Assembly (NCBI GenBank): GCA_026646655.1
Contig: JAPKHT010000006.1
Span: forward strand, 19,873-83,872
Length of the DNA stretch: 64,000 bases
Direction: 5' to 3'
Origin: JADLBR01 sp020847615
GTDB lineage: Bacteria > Verrucomicrobiota > Verrucomicrobiia > JADLBR01
Numbering within the stretch: position 1 is the stretch's first letter; every line of letters begins with the position of its first letter. Below, piece by piece: positions 23,154 to 31,724 of the stretch. A program made the position numbers and the translations under genes. Under the pieces are notes generated by a model. It saw only the letters and a program-made list of their open reading frames with translations, made no database searches and was not told the origin of the DNA.

Positions 23154-24053
23154 CTACAGCAGATACAACACCGGAAACAGGAAGATCCACACCAGGTCCA
23201 CAAAATGCCAGAAGAGCCCGCCCACCTCGACGCGGTTCGCGAGATGCTCCGGATCCACATGGAACATCTTGGCCCCGGGCATCCAGAAATAGAACAGCAC
23301 GACCATCCCCCCGAGCACGTGCAGGGCGTGCAGCCCCGTGAGGGTGAAGTAGATGGCGTAATAGGTGCTGTACTTTGGGGCAAACACCCCCCAACGCGCG
23401 ACATCCGCCAGCGCGATCCGCAGCGACGCCCCGTGGCCGCCCGCCCCCGCCACCTCGTGCTTCGCCTCCCCGCCGTGACCATCGCCGCCGCCATGGGCCG
23501 CGCCCTTGTGCGCCGCGTCCGGGACGAACTCGATCACCCCCGCGCCCGCCTCGCCGACGCGATGCCCAGAAATCTCGAAATGCGGCGTCCGGCCCGGCCT
23601 CGCGCCGTGCCCATCCGTGTTCGTCTTGATCTTCGCGCCAAGCGCCCTCAGCTCGGGCTCATACTTTCGGAACGACGCCTCGTCCCGGAAGACCACACCG
23701 TGGTGCGTGAACTTGTCGCGGTACTCGATCGACTTGATCACCATGAACCCGCACCCGCACGCCAGCGTCGCCCCCATCCAGACCCGGAATTGCCCGAAAT
23801 CCCTCATCTTGAGCGACACCCACGCCAGCACCATCGTGATGCTCGAGGTGATCAGCACGAACGTGTTGGTCAAGCCCAACGGCACGTTGAGCACGTGGTG
23901 CGGCCAGTAATCCGCGCCCATCCTCAGGAAGATGTACGCGGAGAAAAGTCCGCCGAACAGCATCACCTCAGAGGCGAGGAACAGCCAGATGCCGACCTTG
24001 GCGTTCCACAGGCCCGTGTCGGGCCGAGCGTGGACGGTGTAGGGTATCTCCAT
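23154..24053 (-). CDS. ctaE: Cytochrome c oxidase subunit III
   Basis: 299 residues from ATG 24053. Membrane subunit next to subunit I that supports proton uptake and stability. Helices WLFLASEVMLFGGLFSAYIFL (with the conserved SEV-LFGG), LGLTNTFVLITSSITMVLA, a VIKSIEYRDKF loop, and YYAIYFTLTGLHALHVLGGM (with the conserved TG-HALHV). The loop after the fourth helix is unusually long (about 85 residues) and rich in Gly and His (around HKGAAHGGGDGHGGEAKHE), which could bind metal. The stop is 8 bases before the subunit IV start. Confidence 0.94.
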   Translation of the reverse strand: MEIPYTVHARPDTGLWNAKVGIWLFLASEVMLFGGLFSAYIFLRMGADYWPHHVLNVPLGLTNTFVLITSSITMVLAWVSLKMRDFGQFRVWMGATLACGCGFMVIKSIEYRDKFTHHGVVFRDEASFRKYEPELRALGAKIKTNTDGHGARPGRTPHFEISGHRVGEAGAGVIEFVPDAAHKGAAHGGGDGHGGEAKHEVAGAGGHGASLRIALADVARWGVFAPKYSTYYAIYFTLTGLHALHVLGGMVVLFYFWMPGAKMFHVDPEHLANRVEVGGLFWHFVDLVWIFLFPVLYLL

Positions 24054-24061
24054 GCCCACCC

Positions 24062-25894
24062 CTAGCGGGGCCCCTCCCACTGCGGCGCAAAATCCCGCTC
24101 GTGCCCGGGCACGCTGTACTCGTAAGGCCCGCGCCCCACTTCGATCGGGCGCTCGAAATTCCCGTGCGGGGGCGGCGTCGGCGTCGCCCACTCCAGCGTC
24201 GTCGCCTCCCACGGGTTATCCCCCACCCGCTCGCCCCTCCAGATGCTCGCGAACACGTTGATGATGAATGGCAGCTGCGCCGCCGCCAGCACGAACGCGG
24301 AAATCGACATGAACTCGTTCCAGTGGATCACGGCCTTTGCCAGCTCGTACGTCGGGCTCTCAAACGTCCCGCCCCCGTCATACCACCTCCGGTGCACGCC
24401 CGCCATGCCCTGCAGGAACATCGGCAGGAAAATCCCATTCATGCAGATCAGCGATGGCCAGAAGTGCACCTTCCCCCAGAATTCGCTCATCCGCCGCCCC
24501 GTGACCTTCGGGTACCAGTGATATATCCCGGCGAAGAGCGCGAAGATCGTGCCCGGCGCCACCACGTAGTGAAAATGCCCGATCACGTAGTAGGTGTCGT
24601 GCAGCGCCAGGTCGATGGCGCTGAAGGCCAGCGGCAGCCCCGTCAGTCCCCCGAGCCCGAACATCGGAATGAACGCCGCCGCAAACAGCATAGGCGTCGT
24701 GAACCGGATCGACCCTCCCCACAGCGAGATAAGAAGCGCCGTCAGGATGATCACCGAGGGCACCGAGATCAGCACCGTCGTGGTCTGGAAGAACGTGCTC
24801 ACCCTCGCCCCCATCCCGGTCAGGTACATGTGGTGCGCCCACACCACGAAGGACAGAAACCCGACCGCGATCGAGGCGAACACCAGCGACCTGTACCCCC
24901 AGATCGGCTTGCGGCTGTTCACCGCGATCACCTCGCACACGATCCCCATCGCCGGAAGGATCAGCACGTACACCTCCGGATGCCCGAGAAACCAGAACAG
25001 GTGCTGCCAGAGGATCGGGCTCCCCCCGCCGCTCGCCTCAAGCAACTTGCCCCCCACGTACAGGCCCGATGGCACGAAGAAACTCGTGCCCGCCAACCGG
25101 TCCATCAGTTGCATGACGCCCGCCGCCTCCAGCGGCGGGAATGCCAGCAACAGCAGGAATGCGGTCACGAGCTGGGCCCACACGAAAAACGGCATCCGCA
25201 TCCACGACATGCCCTTCGCCCGGAGCTGGATGATCGTCGTGATAAAGTTCACCGAGCCCAACAGCGACGAGGTGATCAGCAGCACCATCGCGATCAGCCA
25301 CAGCGTCTGCCCGTTGAATACCGGGTGAAATGCCACCGTCGGCGCCAGCGCCTGCGTGTCCGCCACGTTCGCCAGCGGCGAATACGACGTCCACCCCGAT
25401 TTCGCGGAACCCCCCGGCACGAAGAAACTCGCCAGCATCAGCACCCCGCCCCAAAAGTACGCGTGGTAGCTCGCCATGTTGATCCGCGGAAACGCCATGT
25501 CGGGCGCGCCGATCTGAAGCGGCACCACGTAGTTGCCGAACGCGCCAAAGGCCAGCGGGACCACGCCCAGGAATATCATGATCGTCCCGTGCATCGCCCC
25601 GAAACTGTTGTACAGGTCCGGCGACATGACCCCGCCCGGCAAGAACGGATGCTGCGGCGAAAACAGCTTCCCCACCACGGGCAACGGCTGCCCCGGATAG
25701 GCCAGTTGCCAGCGCATCGCCAGCATCAGGAAGAACCCAAACAGCAGAAACACCAGCGCGGTGAGCCCGTACTGCACCCCGATCACCTTGTGATCGGTCG
25801 AGAATATGTAACTCGCCCACACCGACTGCCGGGCGTGCGCGCCCCCGCCACCGCCCGACCCGTGCGCCGCCGCCATCGTGCTCGATCCAGACAT
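24062..25894 (-). CDS. ctaD: Cytochrome c oxidase subunit I
   Basis: 610 residues from ATG 25894, first gene of the operon. Heme-copper oxidase core reducing oxygen to water. Type A signatures are complete: GHPEVYVLILP (CuB histidine with cross-linked tyrosine), AHHMY (the CuB histidine pair), and HDTYYVIGHFHYV (heme a3 and heme a ligands). Twelve membrane helices are followed by a short cytoplasmic tail. An in-frame ATG at 25936 would add 14 residues with no family support. Upstream, the AT-rich stretch at about 25919-25982 is the likely promoter region. Confidence 0.95.
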   Translation of the reverse strand: MSGSSTMAAAHGSGGGGGAHARQSVWASYIFSTDHKVIGVQYGLTALVFLLFGFFLMLAMRWQLAYPGQPLPVVGKLFSPQHPFLPGGVMSPDLYNSFGAMHGTIMIFLGVVPLAFGAFGNYVVPLQIGAPDMAFPRINMASYHAYFWGGVLMLASFFVPGGSAKSGWTSYSPLANVADTQALAPTVAFHPVFNGQTLWLIAMVLLITSSLLGSVNFITTIIQLRAKGMSWMRMPFFVWAQLVTAFLLLLAFPPLEAAGVMQLMDRLAGTSFFVPSGLYVGGKLLEASGGGSPILWQHLFWFLGHPEVYVLILPAMGIVCEVIAVNSRKPIWGYRSLVFASIAVGFLSFVVWAHHMYLTGMGARVSTFFQTTTVLISVPSVIILTALLISLWGGSIRFTTPMLFAAAFIPMFGLGGLTGLPLAFSAIDLALHDTYYVIGHFHYVVAPGTIFALFAGIYHWYPKVTGRRMSEFWGKVHFWPSLICMNGIFLPMFLQGMAGVHRRWYDGGGTFESPTYELAKAVIHWNEFMSISAFVLAAAQLPFIINVFASIWRGERVGDNPWEATTLEWATPTPPPHGNFERPIEVGRGPYEYSVPGHERDFAPQWEGPR

Positions 25895-25988
25895 GCGAAT
25901 GACGCAACACTCTGCCCATATTGATATTCGCGGCAAATGAATTATTAGGCCCTCTTTGATACGTAAACCGTTAATCTAATTAATGGGC

Positions 25989-26028
25989 CCATCCCCGGCC
26001 CCGTTTTGGGGGCCGCCGCCGGGGATGG
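25989..26028. other. Long hairpin in divergent gap between ctaD and the GYF_2 gene
   Basis: CCATCCCCGGC pairs perfectly with GCCGGGGATGG (11 bp); an alternative inner stem GGCCCC/GGGGCC competes for part of it. The gap 25895-26231 (337 bases) also holds an AT-rich part (25919-25982) likely to carry promoters. I see no gene in it. Confidence 0.5.
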
Positions 26029-26231
26029 AAATGTGGCCCTCCTGGTGATGGATGGGCCCGGGCGCTCAGCCACCGCGCCCCGGTCTGGCGACCGTCGCCG
26101 CACCCGGAATTCTCGGGCCAAATCCCGCTCTCGAGCCAGCCCGACCGCGGCGAACACATTTTTCTCGCCCCTGGCCGCGCCAACGACATCATGCCAATGG
26201 GCATCAACCGGAACAAGAAAGGGAGGAGACC

Positions 26232-27134
26232 ATGAATTATCACATCATAGGCGGCGATGGCCAGGAGTACGGCCCAGTTTCCGATGCGACGATCCGCGAG
26301 TGGATTGCCGACGGTCGGCTGGACCACGATTCCAAGATCAGGCCCGAGGGCGCCTTGGAGTGGGGCACGGTGGGTGATTCTCCCGAGTTCTCGCCCGCCC
26401 TGGCACCCGGCGAACCCGCGCCCCGGGGCGCTGCGGGCACCGTCGATATCGGCGCCTGCGTCTCAGAGGGATTCTCGCTGTTCGGCAAGCACTGGCTGAA
26501 CCTGGTGCTCGCCTGCCTGATCTTCATTGCCATCTCTATCGCGGCGGGACTGGTCACCAGCGTCTTGTCGACGCCCTTCACCGTCACCCTACAGGCCATC
26601 GCGAAGGGCGCGGAACCGGACCTCGCCCAGATCGCCTGGCAGGTGCCGCTCTATCTGATCTGCTTGCTCATCAACATCGCGTTCACGACGCTGCTCTACG
26701 CCGGCGGTTTCCGTTTCTTGACCCGGATCGCCCGCGGCTACGAGCCCGCCATTCCGGATCTCTTCGCCGCATTCCGGGAACGGACGGTCGCCGTCATGCT
26801 CACCGGTCTCCTGTCCGCGCTCGTTTGCCTCGCGGGATACCTGCTCTGCATCCTGCCCGGTATCTATCTTCAGGTCGGATACATCTATGCGCCGCTCATC
26901 GCCCTCGAGAAGAACGTCGGCGTGTGGGAGGCCATGGAGACCAGCCGACGAATGATCCACCCCCAGTGGTGGCAGATGCTCGTGCTCGTCATCCTCATGG
27001 TCGTATTCTGCCTCGCCGGGGTGATCCTCTGCGGCGTCGGCATCCTCGCGGCATACCCCATCTGCGGCCTGATGTTCGCGAAGGCCTACTGCGACCTATT
27101 CAACAAGGCGCGCGCCGGCACAGCCGCCCGATAG
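26232..27134 (+). CDS. GYF_2-domain membrane protein
   Basis: 300 residues from ATG 26232, behind a strong GGGAGGAG. Residues 1-55 form a GYF_2 domain (YHIIGGDGQEYGPVSD, IREWIADGRLD, SKIRPEGALEW), a small cytoplasmic module thought to bind proline-rich peptides. The rest is a multi-helix membrane region of the DUF975/glycerophosphoryl-diesterase-membrane type (VDIGACVSEGFSLFGKHW, LVLACLIFIAISIAAGLV, PDLFAAFRERT, GYLLCILPGIYLQVGYIYA, MIHPQWWQMLVLVILMVV). Function unknown. A frame back to 26052 is not supported. The proline-rich protein at 32404 is a conceivable GYF ligand, but that is speculation. Confidence 0.85.
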   Translation: MNYHIIGGDGQEYGPVSDATIREWIADGRLDHDSKIRPEGALEWGTVGDSPEFSPALAPGEPAPRGAAGTVDIGACVSEGFSLFGKHWLNLVLACLIFIAISIAAGLVTSVLSTPFTVTLQAIAKGAEPDLAQIAWQVPLYLICLLINIAFTTLLYAGGFRFLTRIARGYEPAIPDLFAAFRERTVAVMLTGLLSALVCLAGYLLCILPGIYLQVGYIYAPLIALEKNVGVWEAMETSRRMIHPQWWQMLVLVILMVVFCLAGVILCGVGILAAYPICGLMFAKAYCDLFNKARAGTAAR

Positions 27135-27146
27135 CCCGCCCGGCCC

Positions 27147-27176
27147 AAAAAAAAGCGCCCGCCGAGGCGGGCGCTT
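27147..27176 (-). terminator. Intrinsic terminator for the minus-strand gene at 27203
   Basis: A perfect 10-bp stem (27154-27163 with 27166-27175, AGCGCCCGCC) with the eight A residues at 27147-27154 on the plus strand, so on the minus strand the stem is followed by a run of T. It lies 27 bases after the stop of the small secreted protein and probably also ends the convergent GYF_2 transcript, less efficiently. Confidence 0.85.
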
Positions 27177-27202
27177 AACTATTGAGGAATCCGCAACCGG
27201 AA

Positions 27203-27580
27203 TTACTCGGTGCCGCCCTTCTTCTTCTTGCCACCGCCCTTGGCCGCCGCGGTGTTCCCGTTGATGCTCATGGCCGCGTCACCCTTCTTGTTGGGCACGA
27301 CCACGACGCGCAGGCCCTCGGTGAGATCGGCCAGGGTCTTGTCGGCCTTGTCGATCTTGATCTTGGTCTTTTCGCTGATCGTGAAGGTCTTCGCCTCGCC
27401 GCCCTTCGCCTCGACCGTCACGGTCTTCGCAGAGGCATCGACCGACTTGACCACGCCCATCACGGCATTCGCGGGGGGCCCCTTCTTCTTCTCCCCACCC
27501 GTAGCGTCTTGAGAGAATGCCGACAGAGGGAGCAGGGCCGCAAGAGCCAGCGCGGCACCGGTGAAATACGCCATCTTCAT
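27203..27580 (-). CDS. Small secreted protein, beta-barrel/DUF5666-like
   Basis: 125 residues. Signal peptide MKMAYFTGAALALAALLPLSAFSQ. The mature part has a short beta pattern (VMGVVKSVDASAKTVTVEA, TFTISEKTKIKIDKAD, LRVVVVPNKKGD) like the metal- or polymer-binding DUF5666 fold, and ends in a Lys/Gly-rich tail (GGGKKKKGG). Low-complexity Lys runs at both ends give it a high positive charge, suggesting contact with nucleic acid or cell-surface polymers. Single-gene unit with its own terminator. Confidence 0.8.
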   Translation of the reverse strand: MKMAYFTGAALALAALLPLSAFSQDATGGEKKKGPPANAVMGVVKSVDASAKTVTVEAKGGEAKTFTISEKTKIKIDKADKTLADLTEGLRVVVVPNKKGDAAMSINGNTAAAKGGGKKKKGGTE

Positions 27581-27704
27581 ACCGTTCTTACCTTATTCTC
27601 AACTTTTAAGATCGGAGATTGTTGGAAGACCCGATGGCGCACCCGACCTTCGCGCGCCCCAGGGAAATCTTGCGTGTTCCAGAGTATCGTGTCGGAGATT
27701 AGTG

Positions 27705-30047
27705 TCATCCTGGGTCGCCGTCAAGATGGCCCGGACCCTCGACCATCTCGCCCCCCAAGATGGCGCCGGCTCGGCTGAGCTGGGCCAGCGTTCCAAAAAG
27801 GACCAGCGAGTCCCCCACCTCGGCCACGGTGCCGGGATCGGGGTTCAGCCGATTCTCGCCGGCCCGGACCAGCCCCACGACCGACACCCCCGCCTCGGCC
27901 CGCAAATTCACTTCGCTCAGCGTCCGCCCAACCGCGGGCGAGTAGTCGGTCAGTCTGATGGTCCAGACCTCCGAGCCCGATAGCCTGTCCCGCGCGCGCG
28001 CCTTTTCGAAAAACGCCGCCGCCCTATCCAGATCCTCGCCCCCTCCCACCACGAGCACGTGATCTTCGGGGAACAGGACCGATTCCGCCGCCGGATTGAC
28101 CAGCTCGAAGCCGGAGCGGCGGATGCTCAGCACCGTGGCCCCCGTCTCCTCGCGGACCCGCAATTGCCGCAGGCTCTGCCCCACGACCTGCGAGTCGGGG
28201 AGGACGATCAGTTCGCGGATGCGTGCCTGCAAGGGATAGCGATCCTCCAGCAGCTGCCGGACCTCGCGCCGCGCCAGCGTGCTGAGGTCCGTCGCCTGAT
28301 CGAGCGACGATTCGATCGCCGTTTCGACCCGGTGGTGCATCTGGACCATCTTGCGCCACAGGAGACCCGAGAGCGCCATCCCGCCGAGAACCAGCCCGGC
28401 CGTCACCGGCCAGGGCGGCAGAAACGGCTGCGAGAGCATCAGCAGCCACCCCACGATCAGCAGGCCCGCAAATCCCGAGAACGCCCCACCCACCGCCTTT
28501 TCCAGGAGCCCACGCCCAGCCCCGGCCGCGCCCCGCGGCACCGCCATCTCGGATAGCACCATCGCGAGAACCCCGATGTTGCGCCATGCGGCGACGCCGA
28601 TCGGCACGCATGCCAGCAGCGCCACCACCCACGCCACCATGTCGGGAGCCAAGTTGCCGCCCGCCGCCAAGAACCGCGAGACGCCCGCCCGTATCGTCGG
28701 CACCGCCGCGACGACCGCGCTCATCGCACCGACCTCGCCCGCCAGCATCAGCAAGGGCCGCCGCAGCACCCTCCACCACCGCCGCGGGTGCCTCGGCGCC
28801 CATGACTCGGCGATGCGCGATTCGTAGAGGGCCAAAAAGGTCCTCAGGGGCGCCGGCATCAGCGCATCCGCCCCATCGGCCAACCTGTCGATGCCCCGCA
28901 CCACCAGCGGGGACCACCCGGCGCTGATCACGCAGACGCCCAGGATCATCGGATGGAGCGCCCCCGGGACCAGGCCCTCCGCCGCTGCCGCCGCCGCAAG
29001 AATGAAGGAGAACTCCCCGAGGTTCGTCATGGCCAGCCCCGCGCGCAGGCAGCGCTTCCAGTGGAAACCTGTCACCACGCCGCCCGCCGTCACCGCAGCG
29101 ACCTTTGCCAGCGCAAACACCGCCGCCACCGCCGCAACCTCCCACGCGTGCGCCACGAACAGCCCCGCGTCGAACAGCACGCCGATCGAGACAAAGAACA
29201 GCGCCGCGAAGAACTCCCGCATCGGTTCCAGGCGGCGCACCAGCCACTCCCGCGCGAGGCTCTCCGCCGCGATCATCCCCATCACAAACGCCCCGAGGGC
29301 CCCGGAGTAGCCCAATTTCGTCGCCAGGAGCGCAAATCCAAAGCACAGCCCGAAGGTCACGATCACCAGCGCCTCGTGGTGGTGCGCCCGATACAGGCTG
29401 TTCATGAGCCGGGGCACCGCAAGAAGCCCGCCGACAATGGCCGCCGCCAGAAACACCAGAATCCCCCAGCCCAAGCCCCACAACCCCGCCCAGTCGGGCG
29501 GCAGCCCCCTTCCGGCCGCCGTCAGCACCACCAGCATCACGATCACGACGAGATCCTCCATGATCGCCAGGCCCATCGCCATCCGCGCAAACGGACGGCC
29601 CCCGAGCCCCGCCTCGCCGACGCTCTTCGACAGAATGATCGTTGAACACGGCACCAGCATCGCCCCCAAGAACAGCGACGCCACCGGCCCCCAGCCCAGC
29701 ACCCGCCCCACGGAGGCGCCGACCAGGAACATCACCGCCGCCTCCGCCAGACCGCACAGGACCGCCCTCGCCCCCAGTTGCTTCAACCGGTAGAGCCGGA
29801 ACTCCATCCCGATGTTAAAGACCAGAAAGACGATCCCCACGTCCGCCAGGGCGCGCACGGTCCGGATGTCGTGAATCGGCACCCCAAGGCACCCGGGGAA
29901 CACGCCGGGGCTCAACAGGATGCCCGCCACAAGATAGCCCAGGACGAACGGAAACCTCAGGCGGTGAAAAAGCACCGCCACGGCGCCGGCCACGGTCATC
30001 ACGACCGCGATGTCTCTCACCATCCCGAGATGACCAGCCTCGCCCAA
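27705..30047 (-). CDS. Cation:proton antiporter (CPA2 family) with two TrkA-C domains
   Basis: 780 residues. Residues 1-395 are the Na+/H+ exchanger (CPA2, KefB/YbaL-like) membrane unit: LGYLVAGILLSPGVFPG, VGIVFLVFNIGMEF, LVPCSTIILSKSV, MAIMEDLVVI-like GLAIMEDLVVIVMLVVLT, and REFFAALFFVSIGVLFDA. A further hydrophobic region with about four helices (about 430-570) follows, then two tandem TrkA-C domains (about 610-690, VREETGATVLSIRRSG; and about 700-775, LRAEAGVSVVGLVRAG). A TrkA-N (RCK) nucleotide-binding domain, usual in KefB, is absent. Probably exchanges K+ or Na+ for protons. Followed on the minus strand by the small secreted gene after 124 bases. Confidence 0.9.
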   Translation of the reverse strand: MGEAGHLGMVRDIAVVMTVAGAVAVLFHRLRFPFVLGYLVAGILLSPGVFPGCLGVPIHDIRTVRALADVGIVFLVFNIGMEFRLYRLKQLGARAVLCGLAEAAVMFLVGASVGRVLGWGPVASLFLGAMLVPCSTIILSKSVGEAGLGGRPFARMAMGLAIMEDLVVIVMLVVLTAAGRGLPPDWAGLWGLGWGILVFLAAAIVGGLLAVPRLMNSLYRAHHHEALVIVTFGLCFGFALLATKLGYSGALGAFVMGMIAAESLAREWLVRRLEPMREFFAALFFVSIGVLFDAGLFVAHAWEVAAVAAVFALAKVAAVTAGGVVTGFHWKRCLRAGLAMTNLGEFSFILAAAAAAEGLVPGALHPMILGVCVISAGWSPLVVRGIDRLADGADALMPAPLRTFLALYESRIAESWAPRHPRRWWRVLRRPLLMLAGEVGAMSAVVAAVPTIRAGVSRFLAAGGNLAPDMVAWVVALLACVPIGVAAWRNIGVLAMVLSEMAVPRGAAGAGRGLLEKAVGGAFSGFAGLLIVGWLLMLSQPFLPPWPVTAGLVLGGMALSGLLWRKMVQMHHRVETAIESSLDQATDLSTLARREVRQLLEDRYPLQARIRELIVLPDSQVVGQSLRQLRVREETGATVLSIRRSGFELVNPAAESVLFPEDHVLVVGGGEDLDRAAAFFEKARARDRLSGSEVWTIRLTDYSPAVGRTLSEVNLRAEAGVSVVGLVRAGENRLNPDPGTVAEVGDSLVLFGTLAQLSRAGAILGGEMVEGPGHLDGDPG

Positions 30048-30087
30048 ACCGGTGCTCCCTCCTCAGGCCCGGCGCCGCCGCCGGCCG

Positions 30088-31023
30088 TCAGCCCAGCCCC
30101 GCCAAGTACCGCTCGGCCTCGATCGCGGCCGCGCAACCGGTGCCCGCCGCCGTGATCGCCTGCCGAAAGACCCGGTCGGCGACATCGCCGGCCGCGAATA
30201 CCCCTTCGACGCTCGTCCGCGTCCCGCCCTTCAACGCGATGTACCCTTCAGCATCCAACTCCAGTTGCCCGCCCAGAAATGCCGCGTTGGGCACGTGCCC
30301 GATTGCCACGAAAAGACCGGCGCACCCCAGTTCCCGTTCCGCCCCCGTCACCACATCCCGCAGCCTGACCCCCGTCACCTTCCCGGCCCCCACACCGAGC
30401 ACATCGGCCACGACCGAATTCCAGCAGAACTCGATCTTCGGATTGCCGAGCGCCCGCTCCCCCATGATCTTCGACGCGCGCAACTGGTCCCGCCGGTGCA
30501 CCACGAATACCCGCGACCCGAATCGCGTCAGGTACATCGCCTCCTCCATCGCCGAATCCCCGCCACCCACCACGACCAGCGCCTGGTTCCGGAACATCGG
30601 CAGCGCTCCATCGCAGGTGGCGCAATAGGTCACCCCCTTGTTCTCCAGCAATCGCTCGCTCTCCAGCCCCAGGTGCCGGTGCCCCGCCCCCGTCGCCACG
30701 ATCAGCGTCCTCGCCAAGACCTCCCCATCGTCCGTCGCCAGCGCAAATGGCCGACGCGACAGGTCCACCTTCTCCACCTCGCCAAATCGCACCTCCGCCC
30801 CGAAACGCTCGGCCTGCTTCTGCATACCCGACATCAGGGCGAACCCATCCACGCCCTCCGGAAACCCGGGAAAGTTCTCCACGACGGTCGTCGTCGTCAG
30901 CAGGCCCCCCGGCATCCGCCCGGCCAGCACCAGCGGGGCCAGGTTGGCCCGCGCCGCATAGATCGCCGCCGTCAGCCCGGCGCACCCGCTGCCGACTATC
31001 ACCACGTCCCTCACGTCGCCCAT
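30088..31023 (-). CDS. trxB: Thioredoxin reductase
   Basis: 311 residues, the usual length. NADPH-dependent flavoprotein reducing thioredoxin. FAD site GSGCAG at 11-16, redox pair CATC at C134 and C137, NADPH loop GGGDSAMEEA, and the C-terminal FAD motif GVFAAGDVADRVFRQ. It lies 40 bases ahead of the antiporter on the same strand and may share a message with it. Divergent from the dUTPase-like gene by 93 bases. Confidence 0.96.
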   Translation of the reverse strand: MGDVRDVVIVGSGCAGLTAAIYAARANLAPLVLAGRMPGGLLTTTTVVENFPGFPEGVDGFALMSGMQKQAERFGAEVRFGEVEKVDLSRRPFALATDDGEVLARTLIVATGAGHRHLGLESERLLENKGVTYCATCDGALPMFRNQALVVVGGGDSAMEEAMYLTRFGSRVFVVHRRDQLRASKIMGERALGNPKIEFCWNSVVADVLGVGAGKVTGVRLRDVVTGAERELGCAGLFVAIGHVPNAAFLGGQLELDAEGYIALKGGTRTSVEGVFAAGDVADRVFRQAITAAGTGCAAAIEAERYLAGLG

Positions 31024-31116
31024 CTCTGCCTCCGCTCCGCCTGTCTGCGGGACCGCCCCGCCATCGACCGCCGCGTTTCATTGCAGATGTGCCCCCCTTT
31101 GTCTATCAAAACCGAT

Positions 31117-31497
31117 ATGCCTAAACCTGACATGCTCGAGCAGATCTGGGACCTCCAGCGCGCCCTCAACCTCCGCATCGGCGTCGATACCGCCTCCATG
31201 AACGAGGAGGAGAAGACCCGCTGGGCCCTCAACTACTGCCGCGCCATGTCCCAGGAGATCGCCGAACTCACCGACAGCGTCCCCTGGAAATGGTGGGCCA
31301 AGTACCAGAAGTTCGACGAGCAGAATGCCCGCGTCGAGGTCGTCGATCTCTTTCACTTCCTCATCTCCATCGCCCAGGTCCTCGGCATGAGCGCCGCCGA
31401 CGTCCACGCCGCCTACCTCAAGAAAAACGAGGTCAATCTCAAGCGGCAGGACACCGGCTACACCACCAAGGACGAGACCGACTCCAGGCACATCTAG
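31117..31497 (+). CDS. dUTPase-like all-alpha nucleotide pyrophosphohydrolase
   Basis: 126 residues from ATG 31117; an in-frame ATG at 31087 is possible. Resembles the dimeric dUTPase/MazG fold: MSQEIAELTDSVPWKWW (the ExxE metal site with the WKWW box of dimeric dUTPases), NARVEVVDLFHFLISIAQ (second ExxD site). Expected reaction: dUTP or another NTP to NMP and pyrophosphate. The ORF is short compared with the eukaryotic and phage members but complete for the core. The TAG stop (31495-31497) is part of the CTAG that starts inverted-repeat element copy 2. Confidence 0.82.
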   Translation: MPKPDMLEQIWDLQRALNLRIGVDTASMNEEEKTRWALNYCRAMSQEIAELTDSVPWKWWAKYQKFDEQNARVEVVDLFHFLISIAQVLGMSAADVHAAYLKKNEVNLKRQDTGYTTKDETDSRHI

Positions 31498-31704
31498 CAG
31501 CCTGTCGGACTTCGCCCAGTCCGCCAGGCTGCTAGATAGCAAAACCGCCTTAATGATAGATAGTTATAACGGTGCCCCAAGGGATATCGCAAGATCTCGT
31601 GCGCTTTGACCCAACAATTCACTATCCTACGGAACCCGCTCATTTTCAGGAAGAAGGCGGTGTTGCCAGAGGAGTTTGCCGGACGAAGTCCGACAAACTC
31701 CTAG
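31494..31704. mobile_element. CTAG-bounded inverted-repeat element, copy 2 (211 bp, MITE-like)
   Basis: Same structure as copy 1 at 9886: left hairpin 31494-31535, right hairpin 31670-31702, internal 13-bp inverted repeat 31539-31551 with 31654-31666 (one mismatch). The terminal 21 bases of the two ends are inverted repeats with 3 mismatches (CTAGCAGCCTGTCGGACTT against CTAGGAGTTTGTCGGACTT). CTAG at both outer borders could be a duplicated 4-bp target or part of the ends. It ends 20 bases before the hpt ATG. Confidence 0.85.
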
Positions 31705-31724
31705 CGACGACCCGGCGGCTCCCC

